Assembly: GCF_031456295.1 (NCBI RefSeq)
Contig: NZ_JAVDUJ010000001.1
Coordinates: 248,001 to 312,000 of the forward strand
Length of the DNA stretch: 64,000 nt
DNA from: Arcanobacterium_A hippocoleae
GTDB taxonomy: Bacteria > Actinomycetota > Actinomycetes > Actinomycetales > Actinomycetaceae
Direction of reading: 5' to 3'
Every line of letters starts with the position of its first letter. Position 1 is the stretch's first letter. This document shows positions 33,161-42,467 of this stretch, piece after piece. The position numbers and the translations under genes are program-made. The notes below the pieces were generated by a model. That model was not told the DNA's origin and ran no database searches. It saw only the letters and a program-made list of their open reading frames with translations.

Positions 33161-35047
33161 TTGGCACAAACAAATGGGGTAGATGCTCAGTCATCACCGT
33201 TGAAGAGACTGATTGTGCTTTTTGTGCTCGTTGCCGTCTTAATCGGTGGCCTTGTATACGGAAGCATTGTTCAGAAAGAAACTAAATTTACTCCGTCCCT
33301 CGCTCTTGATCTTGAGGGGGGAACGCAGCTGATTTTAACACCGGTAACTACCGATGGTTCGGAAATCACACAGGAAGATGTAAATCAGGCAATCGAAATT
33401 ATCCGGCAGCGAGTTGACGCCTCAGGCGTTGCAGAAGCTGAAATTACTGCGCAAGGCGGTTCAAATATCGTAGTTGGGCTACCTGGCGAGCCTTCCAAAG
33501 AAACCCTAGATTTGGTGCGTACTTCTGCGGTACTGCGCCTGCGTACAGTGATCGGTGCACTTGCCCCAAATGCACTCGATAGTGCTGCGATCGCAGCGAT
33601 GAAAGCACAAGCTGCTGGGCAAGCTGCTCCCGAGGCAAAAGATGCACCTAAGCTGAGCGATGCACAGATCGATGCAGAGCTGATGAAACTCGCTGATAAA
33701 GACGGCGACGGTAAGCTATCTGATCAACCAGCTACAAAACCTGCTGATTCATCAGATGAAGCATGGATCACCGAACAAATGCTCTATGATGCATACAAAC
33801 TCCAATGTGGCACTCAAGATGCCCAATTGAAGGGAACTGCCGATAATCCAGATACTGGTGTAGTTGCTTGTGACACCACTGGTCAAGTGAAATATTTGCT
33901 CGGTCCAGCAGAAATCCAGGGTACTAATCTGACCCAAGCATCTTCTAATCTCGCCGTCGATCAGCAAGGCAATCCGAGCGGTGGCTGGGCAGTATCAATG
34001 AGTTTTGATCAGGCTGGGGCAGATAAATTTGGCGAGATCACTGGGCGCATCTACAATCTTCCAGCTCCGAAAAATCAATTTGCGATCGTATTGGATGGGC
34101 GGGTGATCTCTGCACCAGTACCGCATGGCGCGATTGTTGGCGGGCAAGCACAAATCACTGGCAATTTTACAGCTGACGAAGCCGCAACTTTAGCAAACCA
34201 ACTTTCCTTCGGATCCTTACCATTAAACTTTGAAGTACAGTCAGAGGAACAAATCTCGGCAACCCTTGGTATTTCACAACTTGAAGCTGGTTTGATTGCT
34301 GGTTTGATCGGTTTGCTGCTGATTGTGGCATACATGGTTTGGCAGTATCACGCACTCGGATGGATTGCTGTGCTTTCAATCTTGCTTTCTACTGGGCTGT
34401 CATACTTTGTGATTTGTCTGCTTTCATGGACGATGGGATATCGCCTCTCAATGGCTGGCGTACTCGGTATGATCATCTCCGTTGGCGTGACGGCAGATTC
34501 TTTCATTGTTTATTTTGAACGCATTCGTGATGAAATCCGTGACGGACGTGCGATCCGTGGTGCAATCACTCATGGTTGGCAACGTGCAAAGCGCACGATC
34601 ATTATCTCTGACTGTGTAAACCTTTTGGCTTCAATTGTGCTCTACATCCTCACGGTTGGCTCAGTACGCGGCTTTGCATTCACACTTGGGATTACCACCG
34701 TTCTCGATTTGATCGTAGTAATGATGTTTACCTACCCATTAATGGAGCTTCTTGGACGAAGCAAGTTCTTTGGTCACGGAATGCCATATTCTGGTTTGAA
34801 TGAAGCGAAATTGCGGAAGACGCCGCGTTATCGAGGGCGCGGAAGCAAATCATTGCAGCATGATGTGCATCCAAACGAAAACGTAGGCGTGGATCCGAAG
34901 GTGCAAGAAGATTCAGAATCGTCGGTATTAGAAGCAAATGCGTCAAGTAGCAATACTACTTTTTCGCTGGCACAGCAGCGTGCTGCCGAACGTCGCGCAA
35001 AGAAGAATCTTGCTGCTACTGAAATAGTTGAAGGGAGTGATGAGTAA
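33161..35047 (+). CDS. secD: Protein translocase subunit SecD
   Basis: A 628-residue SecD that uses the proton-motive force with SecF to pull proteins out. First helix about 17-36, then DLEGGTQLILTP (D-x2-GG motif), the large external P1 domain, five more helices from about residue 370 (GMIISVGVTADSFIVYFERI carries the conserved Asp), and a cytoplasmic tail of about 90 residues. P1 contains an insertion (about 150-205) with DKDGDGKLSD, an EF-hand-like loop. The TTG start follows GAGAGAAAAG. Its stop overlaps secF by one base. Confidence 0.94.
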   Translation: MAQTNGVDAQSSPLKRLIVLFVLVAVLIGGLVYGSIVQKETKFTPSLALDLEGGTQLILTPVTTDGSEITQEDVNQAIEIIRQRVDASGVAEAEITAQGGSNIVVGLPGEPSKETLDLVRTSAVLRLRTVIGALAPNALDSAAIAAMKAQAAGQAAPEAKDAPKLSDAQIDAELMKLADKDGDGKLSDQPATKPADSSDEAWITEQMLYDAYKLQCGTQDAQLKGTADNPDTGVVACDTTGQVKYLLGPAEIQGTNLTQASSNLAVDQQGNPSGGWAVSMSFDQAGADKFGEITGRIYNLPAPKNQFAIVLDGRVISAPVPHGAIVGGQAQITGNFTADEAATLANQLSFGSLPLNFEVQSEEQISATLGISQLEAGLIAGLIGLLLIVAYMVWQYHALGWIAVLSILLSTGLSYFVICLLSWTMGYRLSMAGVLGMIISVGVTADSFIVYFERIRDEIRDGRAIRGAITHGWQRAKRTIIISDCVNLLASIVLYILTVGSVRGFAFTLGITTVLDLIVVMMFTYPLMELLGRSKFFGHGMPYSGLNEAKLRKTPRYRGRGSKSLQHDVHPNENVGVDPKVQEDSESSVLEANASSSNTTFSLAQQRAAERRAKKNLAATEIVEGSDE

Positions 35048-36168
35048 TGTCGATGTATTCTTTTGGCAATAGTCTCTACTCTGGACGTCGCTCATTTAAC
35101 GTTATTGGCAAGCGAAATATCTGGTTTGGAATCGCGATTGTAGCAATTGTGATCTCGCTGCTATCTTTCGCGATAAAAAGTCCAAATCTTGGGATCGAAT
35201 TCCGGGGCGGTTCGCAGTTCACTGTCTCGGGGGCTGCTTCACTATCCCATGATGTTGCATATCAAGTAATTAAAGAAGTCGGAAAAGATGATGCACCACG
35301 CGTATCTACCGTTGGCACAAACGGTGTACGAGTGCAGACGGTACAGCTTGATGATCAGCAAACGCAGCAAGTAAAAGATGCTTTGGCGAAAGCATATGCG
35401 GTACCTGTAAATGAAGTAACTTCCACATATATCGGCCCATCTTGGGGGCAAGATATTCTCAGTAAAGCAATTCGGGCAATGATCGTTTTCATGGTGCTGG
35501 TATCAATCGTGATGATTGGATACTTCCGCTCCTGGACTATTGCCGTCGGAGCGATTGGAGCTTTGCTCCACGATTTCGTGGTCACACTCGGCGTTTACTG
35601 GATCCTTGGTCTTGAAATCACCCCAGCAACGATTATTGGGATTCTGACGATTTTGGGTTATTCACTTTACGACACAGTTGTTGTGTTTGATAAAGTTCGC
35701 GAAAATACGCAAAAACTGCGTGCGCAATCTGCATACACATTTGCAGAATCTGCAAATCTGGCGATCAACCAAACTTTGATTCGATCCTTAAATACGTCAC
35801 TGACGGGTCTTCTGCCAGTAATTTCAGTACTCTTTATTGGCGTAGGTTTCCTGGGTGCAGATACGCTGCGTGATCTTGCGCTAGTGATGTTTGTGGGAAT
35901 GATCCTTTCCACATTATCGTCTATTTTCTTAGCTGCTCCGCTTGCCGTAGCCTTGGGGATGCGGAACAAAGATATTCGCTCGCACACTGAGATGGTTGAG
36001 CAAATGCGCAAAAATGCAGTTGAAATTGCATCCAATAATGTGGATGCGCAAACCCGTAATAAGATGGAATCCGATATGCTTGCAAATGCAGGAATTGAGG
36101 AGCGTGTAGCCGGCGGGCATCTTGGTCAGCGTTCGCAACCAAAGCGAAAGAAGAGGAATAAGAAATGA
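35047..36168 (+). CDS. secF: Protein translocase subunit SecF
   Basis: A 373-residue SecF with six helices: LGIEFRGGSQFTVSG after helix 1, and the conserved ILTILGYSLYDTVVVFDKVREN (SecF signature with the proton-relay Asp) near 200-221. The basic C-terminus ends KRKKRNKK. It overlaps secD by 1 nt (TAATG) and apt by 4 nt (ATGA). Confidence 0.95.
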   Translation: MSMYSFGNSLYSGRRSFNVIGKRNIWFGIAIVAIVISLLSFAIKSPNLGIEFRGGSQFTVSGAASLSHDVAYQVIKEVGKDDAPRVSTVGTNGVRVQTVQLDDQQTQQVKDALAKAYAVPVNEVTSTYIGPSWGQDILSKAIRAMIVFMVLVSIVMIGYFRSWTIAVGAIGALLHDFVVTLGVYWILGLEITPATIIGILTILGYSLYDTVVVFDKVRENTQKLRAQSAYTFAESANLAINQTLIRSLNTSLTGLLPVISVLFIGVGFLGADTLRDLALVMFVGMILSTLSSIFLAAPLAVALGMRNKDIRSHTEMVEQMRKNAVEIASNNVDAQTRNKMESDMLANAGIEERVAGGHLGQRSQPKRKKRNKK

Positions 36169-36713
36169 GCGAAACAGCTATCTTTCCCCAGGAAGTAGTG
36201 GATTTAGTTGAAAGTCATGTGCGGAAAGTGCAAGATTTTCCTGCTCCTGGCGTGCTATTCCGAGATATTACTCCATTAATTGCGGATGCAGAAGCATTTG
36301 GCGCATTGATTAAAATTTTAGCTGAACGCTATCGCGGCAAAGTTGATGCTGTTGCCGGTCTGGAATCTCGCGGATTCATTTTAGGGGCGCCACTTGCATT
36401 GGAACTCGGCGTGGGCATGCTTACGGTACGTAAAGCTGGCCGGCTACCTGGACCAGTTGTCGGGATCGATTATGATCTTGAATATGGCTCAGCACGAATG
36501 GAATTACAACCTTTTACCGTCAAAGATGGCGCACGCGTTTTGATCATTGACGATGTTTTAGCAACCGGTGGTACGGCTGGTGCGGCAATCAACTTAATTG
36601 AACAAGCCGGCGGAAAAGCAGCTGGAATTTGTGTGCTGCTTGAACTCAAAGATCTTGACGGGCGCAATCGTCTTGGTGAACGAGTACCGATTGAATCAGT
36701 GCTTGCATATTAA
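36165..36713 (+). CDS. apt: Adenine phosphoribosyltransferase
   Basis: A 182-residue purine salvage enzyme joining adenine and PRPP to AMP. Visible: DFPAPGVLFRDITPLI (residues 18-33), AGLESRGFILGAPLA and the PRPP loop VLIIDDVLATGGTA (near 124-137). Overlaps secF by 4 nt; last gene of the yajC-secD-secF-apt run, followed by a terminator. Confidence 0.95.
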   Translation: MSETAIFPQEVVDLVESHVRKVQDFPAPGVLFRDITPLIADAEAFGALIKILAERYRGKVDAVAGLESRGFILGAPLALELGVGMLTVRKAGRLPGPVVGIDYDLEYGSARMELQPFTVKDGARVLIIDDVLATGGTAGAAINLIEQAGGKAAGICVLLELKDLDGRNRLGERVPIESVLAY

Positions 36714-36760
36714 ATTCTGAATCTCCGGAAATATTACGGTACCGCAAGCGGGAACGGTTT

Positions 36761-36795
36761 GTGGGCGGTTAGTTCAAAATGAACTAGCCGCCCAC
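36761..36795 (+). terminator. Terminator after apt
   Basis: Arms 36761-36775 and 36781-36795 (GTGGGCGGTTAGTTC against GAACTAGCCGCCCAC, one G-T pair) with a 5-nt loop and a T-rich tail. Confidence 0.85.
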
Positions 36796-36890
36796 TTCTT
36801 TGTTTATTTCAGGGAAATCTATCTGTCTTGATTTTAAGATTTCATTGTGTGCTGCTGTGGCAAAATGCTTTCAGGCCTTATACTTTCTAC

Positions 36891-39185
36891 ATGGAAGCAA
36901 ATCATTTTGACGCTCATACTGACACCCGTGCAACAAAGTATCCGTGGTTGGCAGCAGAATCACCAGTACAAATGCCTTCTCTGCTCGCACCAGTTATTGC
37001 AGCAATTGGAAATCGTCCCTTGAATATTGCTCGAATTGTGCAAGCTTATCGGGTCGCATATAAGCAGCATGATGGGCAAAAGCGGCGTTCAGGTGAGCCA
37101 TATATTACACATCCAGTAGCCGTCTGTACGATTCTGGCAGAGCTGGGGATGGATGAAGATACACTTGTAGCAGCGTTGCTTCACGATACTGTCGAAGATA
37201 CGAACTATACGCTCAAAGAGCTGACAAAAGAATTCGGTCCGACTGTAGCTTTGCTCGTTGACGGTGTAACTAAACTTGATAAAGTCGAATTTGGAGACGC
37301 AGCGCAGGCTGAGACAGTGCGAAAAATGGTTGTCGCAATGGCCAAAGATATTCGCGTACTTTTGATCAAACTGGGGGATCGGCTGCATAATGCACGCACG
37401 TGGAAATATGTGCCGTCTACTTCTGCGCAAAATAAAGCACGTGAAACTCTTGAGATCTATGCACCACTTGCACATCGGCTAGGCATGAATTCGATCAAAT
37501 GGGAACTCGAAGATCTCTCATTCTCTACACTTTATCCAGCTGTATATTCAGAAATTGAAAGAATGGTGAAAGAGCGCAATCCAGAGCGCGAAGCATATAT
37601 CGAGAAAATCACGCAGCAATTAAATCAGGAACTTCAGCACGCACATGTTGAATACAAGATTTCAGGCCGTCCAAAACACTATTATTCGATTTATCAGAAG
37701 ATGATCCTGCGTGGCCGCGATTTTGAAGATATTTATGATTTGATCGGTGTACGGGTGTTAGTAAACGAAGTACAGGATTGTTACACTACATTAGGCATTG
37801 TTAATTCTGTATTTACACCGGTGCAAGGGCGCATCAAAGATTACATCGCAAGTCCGAAATTCAATTTTTATCAGTCGATTCATACTACTGTGCTCGGTCC
37901 GGGAAATCGCACGGTTGAAGTCCAGATCCGGACCTTTGAAATGCATCGCCGCGCTGAATTTGGTGTAGCTGCACATTGGCGGTATAAAGAAAATCCGAAT
38001 AAGACGAGTGGGCAAGCACCGCAAACCGATCAAGATTCACAACTCGAATGGCTCCGGCAACTCGTAGATTGGCAACGCGAAACTGCTGATCCCGCAGAAT
38101 TCCTTGATTCACTCCGGTATGAAATGTCGGGATCACAGGTGTATGTGTTCACGCCAGCTGGTGAAGTGATGGAGCTGGCAATGGGAGCGACTGCAGTAGA
38201 TTTTGCTTATGCGGTACATACTGAAGTTGGGCATCGAACTGTTGGCGCGAAAGTCAACGACCGGCTGGTCACGCTTGATCACCGGCTTGAATCTGGCGAT
38301 TCAGTGGAAATCATTACTGCGAAATCTGACGATGCCGGCCCATCACAAGGATGGCTGGACTTTGTAGTAACACCCCGGGCACGCGCGAAAATCAAAGCTT
38401 GGTTTACAAAAAACCGACGCGATGAAGCACTTGAAATTGGGAAGGAAAAGCTCGCGAAAACATTACGTCGCAAGAACGAACCAGTGCAACGTTTGATGAC
38501 GCATGAAACTTTACGAGCAGTTGCCGAAGATTTGAATCGGCGAGACGTCTCCGATTTATATATCGCAATTGGCGAAGGCGCAATTTCTCCTGAGAATGTG
38601 GTTAATCATTTAATTCAAAGCCAGGGGGGACGGCAAGGAGCAGAAGAGACACTCGCAGAAGCCCTCACCCCTACACGCATTGCACATCGCCGGGTAGGAG
38701 CAGTCTCTTCGGCAGTGGTAGTCTCAAGTATTGAGGACACTGACGTATTAGTGAAATTGGCAAAATGCTGTACACCAGTACCTCCAGATCAAATTGTGGG
38801 TTTTGTGACACGTGGAAAGGGTATTTCTGTCCATCGTGCTGATTGCCCAAATGTTGAGCAGTTGCGCAATGAACCAGAACGGTTTCTCGATATTGCTTGG
38901 GATAGCCAGGCTGATGGTGTGTTCTTAGTACAGGTGCAAATTGAGGCACTTGATCGCCGCGGGCTGCTTGCTGATATCACTCGGGTGCTATCTGAACATG
39001 ATGTAAATATGCTGAGCGGTTATATCAATACCTCCAGTGAGCGAGTTGCTCGATCTAATTTCACGTTTGAAATGGCTGATCCACGGCATTTACGGCAGGT
39101 ACTTAAAGAGTTAAAGAAGATTGAAGGCGTATACGATGCATATCGTGTCACGAATTCCCGGAAGGAATCCGCACGGCGAGTATAA
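36891..39185 (+). CDS. rsh: Bifunctional (p)ppGpp synthetase/hydrolase (RelA/SpoT homologue)
   Basis: A 764-residue long RSH protein, the stringent-response enzyme. HD hydrolase domain with ITHPVAVCTIL and LVAALLHDTVEDT (near 67-95), synthetase domain with GRDFEDIYDLIGVRVLV, TGS domain (YVFTPAGEVMELAMGATAVD), zinc-finger-like stretch LAKCCTPVPPDQIVGFVTRG and a C-terminal ACT domain. Both catalytic halves look intact. The ATG at 36891 is preceded by TATACT and 6 nt, so it is probably leaderless; the longer frame to 36828 would include the promoter. Confidence 0.95.
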   Translation: MEANHFDAHTDTRATKYPWLAAESPVQMPSLLAPVIAAIGNRPLNIARIVQAYRVAYKQHDGQKRRSGEPYITHPVAVCTILAELGMDEDTLVAALLHDTVEDTNYTLKELTKEFGPTVALLVDGVTKLDKVEFGDAAQAETVRKMVVAMAKDIRVLLIKLGDRLHNARTWKYVPSTSAQNKARETLEIYAPLAHRLGMNSIKWELEDLSFSTLYPAVYSEIERMVKERNPEREAYIEKITQQLNQELQHAHVEYKISGRPKHYYSIYQKMILRGRDFEDIYDLIGVRVLVNEVQDCYTTLGIVNSVFTPVQGRIKDYIASPKFNFYQSIHTTVLGPGNRTVEVQIRTFEMHRRAEFGVAAHWRYKENPNKTSGQAPQTDQDSQLEWLRQLVDWQRETADPAEFLDSLRYEMSGSQVYVFTPAGEVMELAMGATAVDFAYAVHTEVGHRTVGAKVNDRLVTLDHRLESGDSVEIITAKSDDAGPSQGWLDFVVTPRARAKIKAWFTKNRRDEALEIGKEKLAKTLRRKNEPVQRLMTHETLRAVAEDLNRRDVSDLYIAIGEGAISPENVVNHLIQSQGGRQGAEETLAEALTPTRIAHRRVGAVSSAVVVSSIEDTDVLVKLAKCCTPVPPDQIVGFVTRGKGISVHRADCPNVEQLRNEPERFLDIAWDSQADGVFLVQVQIEALDRRGLLADITRVLSEHDVNMLSGYINTSSERVARSNFTFEMADPRHLRQVLKELKKIEGVYDAYRVTNSRKESARRV

Positions 39186-39216
39186 ACTGTTTGCAGTAAA
39201 TCACGCACTGGAAAAT

Positions 39217-39921
39217 TTACGCCAGGGAAGTGCTGCTGAGATTTTCAAGTTGCTTCAATGAACGTACTTCACGCAGTTGAGTTAGTACACTCCGGACTTT
39301 TCCGATACCTTGTTTGCCGTGCATATTTTCGCTGAAACTATGAATTTTAGCGATATTCGTGCCGCAGCGAATCAACTTTGGAATTGCGCAAATTCCAAGT
39401 TCGAGATCAGAAAGAAGTAAATCAATTGCTGTCCGTTCAAGCGAGGTCACTTTTACATCAGCAATTCTGGTGAGATGATTATTAGGAATAATTCGGCGTA
39501 TCGTATTTTTCTTTTGATGCCTATTAGTTGCTGCTACATCAACTTTCCGGAGCATATTTGCATTTGTATAGCCGGTATGGAGCCAAAGCGCTGAAGCCTG
39601 GATGAGCACATCTTCACGGCTGATAAAAGGCTGGATCGCTAGCGCACGCAATGCAGGAGAAGATATCGCAGCATAGGCTGCAAAATGCTTTTCGGGTAAT
39701 TCAAAATAGTATTCGGGATATGCGCGATAATGGTTTAGAGCTGCGAGATCATGTGCGTACGCTAAGGGGTATTCGTTATGGATGGAAGGTGGATTGTTGT
39801 GATATTTTGCGCTTGTTCGCGAAATATTCAGTTTCCCTGTTTGGTGTTTGCCCCATATCGAGTTTAGTTTCTGCCAGGGAGCGCTATTGGAAGCGGGAGA
39901 AAGTGGTAATTCTTGATTCAC
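39217..39921 (-). CDS. AbiEi-antitoxin/DUF559-type protein without a clear partner
   Basis: A 234-residue protein. The middle (ISREDVLIQASALWLHTGYT ... IADVKVTSLERTAIDLLLSD) resembles the pattern of AbiEi-type antitoxins and the actinobacterial proteins that carry a DUF559 endonuclease domain at the C-terminus: S-A-x-LH, then VTSxERTxxDL. The expected C-terminal nuclease domain is absent. No AbiEii nucleotidyltransferase is nearby. The GTG at 39921 has TATATT and 6 nt before it (leaderless); the frame continues to 39963 but only into a terminator. It sits between rsh and the DUF349 gene, where mycobacteria have ppiB. Confidence 0.5.
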   Translation of the reverse strand: MNQELPLSPASNSAPWQKLNSIWGKHQTGKLNISRTSAKYHNNPPSIHNEYPLAYAHDLAALNHYRAYPEYYFELPEKHFAAYAAISSPALRALAIQPFISREDVLIQASALWLHTGYTNANMLRKVDVAATNRHQKKNTIRRIIPNNHLTRIADVKVTSLERTAIDLLLSDLELGICAIPKLIRCGTNIAKIHSFSENMHGKQGIGKVRSVLTQLREVRSLKQLENLSSTSLA

Positions 39922-39933
39922 GTTAAAAATATA

Positions 39934-39972
39934 AGTGATGCCGTGGGAAATTATTTTCCGCACGGCATCACT
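39934..39972 (-). terminator. Terminator of the DUF349 gene
   Basis: AGTGATGCCGTG (39934-39945) pairs with CACGGCATCACT (39961-39972), with an inner GGAAA/TTTCC. On the minus strand it is followed by TTATATTTTT and lies 12 nt past the DUF349 stop. Confidence 0.8.
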
Positions 39973-39984
39973 GTGGAATCTTTC

Positions 39985-41313
39985 TTAACTATCCAAAACT
40001 GTGGATAACCAAGCTTTACGAGCTTCTAGAGCGTCAGTGTATTCCTTAATCTTCTGCTCATCTCCAGCGCTTTGTGCTTGTGCCAGCTGCTCTTCGAGCT
40101 CTGTGATGAGGGCTTGCAATTGCGCTGCCATTCCCATTGAGCGTTCATTAAGCTCTGAATCAGCATCAGCCCATTGCTGATTTTCAGCATCACGAATTGC
40201 ACGCTCAATCTCGCGCATTCTTCCCTCGGTACGAGTTACATCAGCCCGCGGTACTCGGCCAATTGCATCCCACTTCTCACCAATTGCGCGAATCTGTGCC
40301 TTGGCATATTCAACATCTTCCACCGGAAGCAGTTTCTCTGCCTCAGCAAGTAGCGCAAGCTTGGCCGTCAGATTTGCACCAAATTCTTCATCAATAGCTG
40401 CATTATGCCCTGCGCGTGCATCAAAGAATACTTGTTGCGCGGCACGGAAGCGTTCCCAAAGCTTATCGTCATCCTTCTTGGTAGATCTTCCCGCTCGCTT
40501 CCATTCTTCTAATAGGTCGCGGTAAGCAGCTGCAGTATTTCCCCAATCAGAAGAGTCTTGCAGCTTTTCAGCACGTTTGATGATATCTTCCTTCAATGCA
40601 ATTGTTTGCTTCCGCTGTGCATCTAATTCTGAGAAATGCTGCCGGCGATGCCGATCAAACTTTGTGCGAGCTGCTGAAAAACGCTTCCACAACTCATCTT
40701 CGGTTGCACGATCGATCCGTGCCCCTTTGCGCTGCGCTTGTTTCCATTGGTCGAGAAGCTGCGCTAATTCATCACGAGAATTACGCCAATGGATTCTGCC
40801 AACCTCTTGCTCCGCAATCGCTTCAGCCCGTTCAACGATTTCAGTGCGCAATGTAAGCGCTTCGGCTTTTGCCTGTGCACGCTGTGCAGCCACAACTTCT
40901 GCACGCTGTGCGATCTTCACTTCCGCATCCTGAGCACGCTCACGAAGAGATTCCACGTCACCCACCACGGCAGGCTCGACTAATTCATTATTAATCGTCT
41001 GCAGCGATTTACGAGCTTCCTCAGGAGAAATATGCTCAAGGCGGGTTTCGAGTAAGGCAACTTGGGCCTGTAAATCGAGGAATCTGCGTACATACAGATT
41101 GAGCGCGTCAGTAGCTGTACCACCTGCTGTATACTGACCGACTAGGCGTTCACCTTCAGGCAGGCGCAGGTATACATTTCCGTCTTCATCCACGCGCCCC
41201 CATTTTGCAGCAGCAAGCGCAGCTTCGTCAGTACCTGATTTGAGTGTAGCTGTAGGCAAGACATGAGCTTTGGGTGTGGGGACTGGCTTGATGTTTTGCG
41301 TGTTATCGGCCAT
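39985..41313 (-). CDS. DUF349 domain-containing protein
   Basis: A 442-residue, highly charged, helical protein with at least three DUF349 repeats, each marked by W-x2-LLDQWK/LLEEWK and LWERFRAAQ/LWKRFSAAR elements (about residues 170-370), and an N-terminal part EDGNVYLRLPEGERLVGQY. Function of DUF349 proteins is not established; some bind nucleic acid or ribosome-associated factors. The ATG has AAGGAG upstream. Ends in a strong terminator. Its position between rsh and the MBL gene is common in actinobacteria with low gene density at this locus. Confidence 0.85.
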   Translation of the reverse strand: MADNTQNIKPVPTPKAHVLPTATLKSGTDEAALAAAKWGRVDEDGNVYLRLPEGERLVGQYTAGGTATDALNLYVRRFLDLQAQVALLETRLEHISPEEARKSLQTINNELVEPAVVGDVESLRERAQDAEVKIAQRAEVVAAQRAQAKAEALTLRTEIVERAEAIAEQEVGRIHWRNSRDELAQLLDQWKQAQRKGARIDRATEDELWKRFSAARTKFDRHRRQHFSELDAQRKQTIALKEDIIKRAEKLQDSSDWGNTAAAYRDLLEEWKRAGRSTKKDDDKLWERFRAAQQVFFDARAGHNAAIDEEFGANLTAKLALLAEAEKLLPVEDVEYAKAQIRAIGEKWDAIGRVPRADVTRTEGRMREIERAIRDAENQQWADADSELNERSMGMAAQLQALITELEEQLAQAQSAGDEQKIKEYTDALEARKAWLSTVLDS

Positions 41314-41570
41314 GATGCTCCTTAAAAAGTTCAGCCGGGGTCAGGGATTCAAAATCCGCACCGTTCACGGTAATTTGATTGATAGAACAGTTTTAGTTTA
41401 CGCGTATTTCGCGATAATTGTGCATTCTCTTCGTGAAAATGCTGAAGTTTTTCCAAGTAATCTTATTTTGGGCATTGAATTTTACAAACACACGCTGATT
41501 TTTCATCTCCAAGAGCAGCTATACAAGATCTAGTTAGCTCATCAGGGGTGCACGCGAGTATGCTGAAGAT

Positions 41571-42293
41571 ATGATTATTTTGCGCTACTCTAGGACTTTT
41601 CTCGACGCAAATTGCTATCTTTTAGCCGATACTCATCAACGGGTGGCTTTGGTAGTTGATCCAGGTGCAGGCTCACGCTTCTGGATTCAGCAAATGCTTG
41701 AGACGCATGGGCTGCAGCTCGGTGCTGTATTGCTCACGCATGGGCATGCAGATCATGTCTGGGATGTGAGCGCATTTGCTGGCGATGTACCGGTATACGT
41801 GCCAGCACCAGATTTATATCGTTTGGAAGATCCACTTGCCTCGCTCGGAATGCCGCAATTCGCTTTGGCTTTTCCGCGCATGGGAGTCGATGAATGGTGC
41901 AAACCTGCAAATCTGCAGGAAGTGCCAAAATCGGCGTATACAGATAGTTTTGAATTTGTGCCGGGAGTGACGGTGCGAGCCGTTGCGACACCAGGGCACA
42001 CTGAAGGATCTTCCGTCTTCCTTTTTGACGGGCGCAGTGATTTTTCGGCTGATGAAGCAATTTTGCAAACTGATCGGGAAGAGCATTTTATGCTCAGCGG
42101 CGATGTGATTTTCAAAAATGGGATCGGACGCACGGATTTGCCAGGCGGTGATTCGCAAAAAATGGCTGCCTCTTTACGTTTTCTGATCAATGTGATCCGT
42201 CCAGAAACTTACCTTTTACCTGGTCATGGTGAATATACAACGATGTTCCATGAAACACGGCATTCTCCGTACCTGCATTCAGTGATGAGTTGA
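41571..42293 (+). CDS. MBL-fold metallohydrolase (glyoxalase II-like)
   Basis: A 240-residue metallo-beta-lactamase fold enzyme. Metal motif THGHADHVWD (H-x-H-x-DH near residue 56-63), the next His in ATPGHTEGS (near 143), Asp in MLSGDVIF and the last His in LLPGHGEYT. Similar genes lie next to hisS in many actinobacteria and are annotated hydroxyacylglutathione hydrolase-like; the true substrate is unknown. ATG preceded by TATGCT and 6 nt: leaderless. The 257 bp before it hold no gene. Confidence 0.88.
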   Translation: MIILRYSRTFLDANCYLLADTHQRVALVVDPGAGSRFWIQQMLETHGLQLGAVLLTHGHADHVWDVSAFAGDVPVYVPAPDLYRLEDPLASLGMPQFALAFPRMGVDEWCKPANLQEVPKSAYTDSFEFVPGVTVRAVATPGHTEGSSVFLFDGRSDFSADEAILQTDREEHFMLSGDVIFKNGIGRTDLPGGDSQKMAASLRFLINVIRPETYLLPGHGEYTTMFHETRHSPYLHSVMS

Positions 42294-42328
42294 ATGTATC
42301 GCAAATAGCTATCAGATCAGTTCCACTA

Positions 42329-42443
42329 AGTTTAGCTTGATCGCATTTCTTGATCGCCATCCGAATTTCGTCAGCTAAACTGAAAACGTTATTAAGAGTT
42401 GAAGAGAAAACCGCAAATATGCGGTGCATTATTTGTGCCGCAT
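42329..42443 (+). promoter_or_regulatory. Structured leader of hisS
   Basis: AGTTTAGCT (42329-42337) pairs with AGCTAAACT (42373-42381). Further on, ATGCGG (42419-42424) can pair either backward with CCGCA (42411-42415) or forward with CCGCAT (42438-42443). These last two pairings exclude each other. hisS starts 24 nt later. Regulatory meaning is inferred only. Confidence 0.35.
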
Positions 42444-42467
42444 CGAGTACTCACGAAAGTAAATAAA

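Noticed and set aside
42187..42429. 80-codon open frame on the minus strand between the MBL and hisS genes
   Set aside because: It overlaps the end of the MBL gene, has no ribosome site and no family resemblance; the same bases are better explained as the hisS leader.
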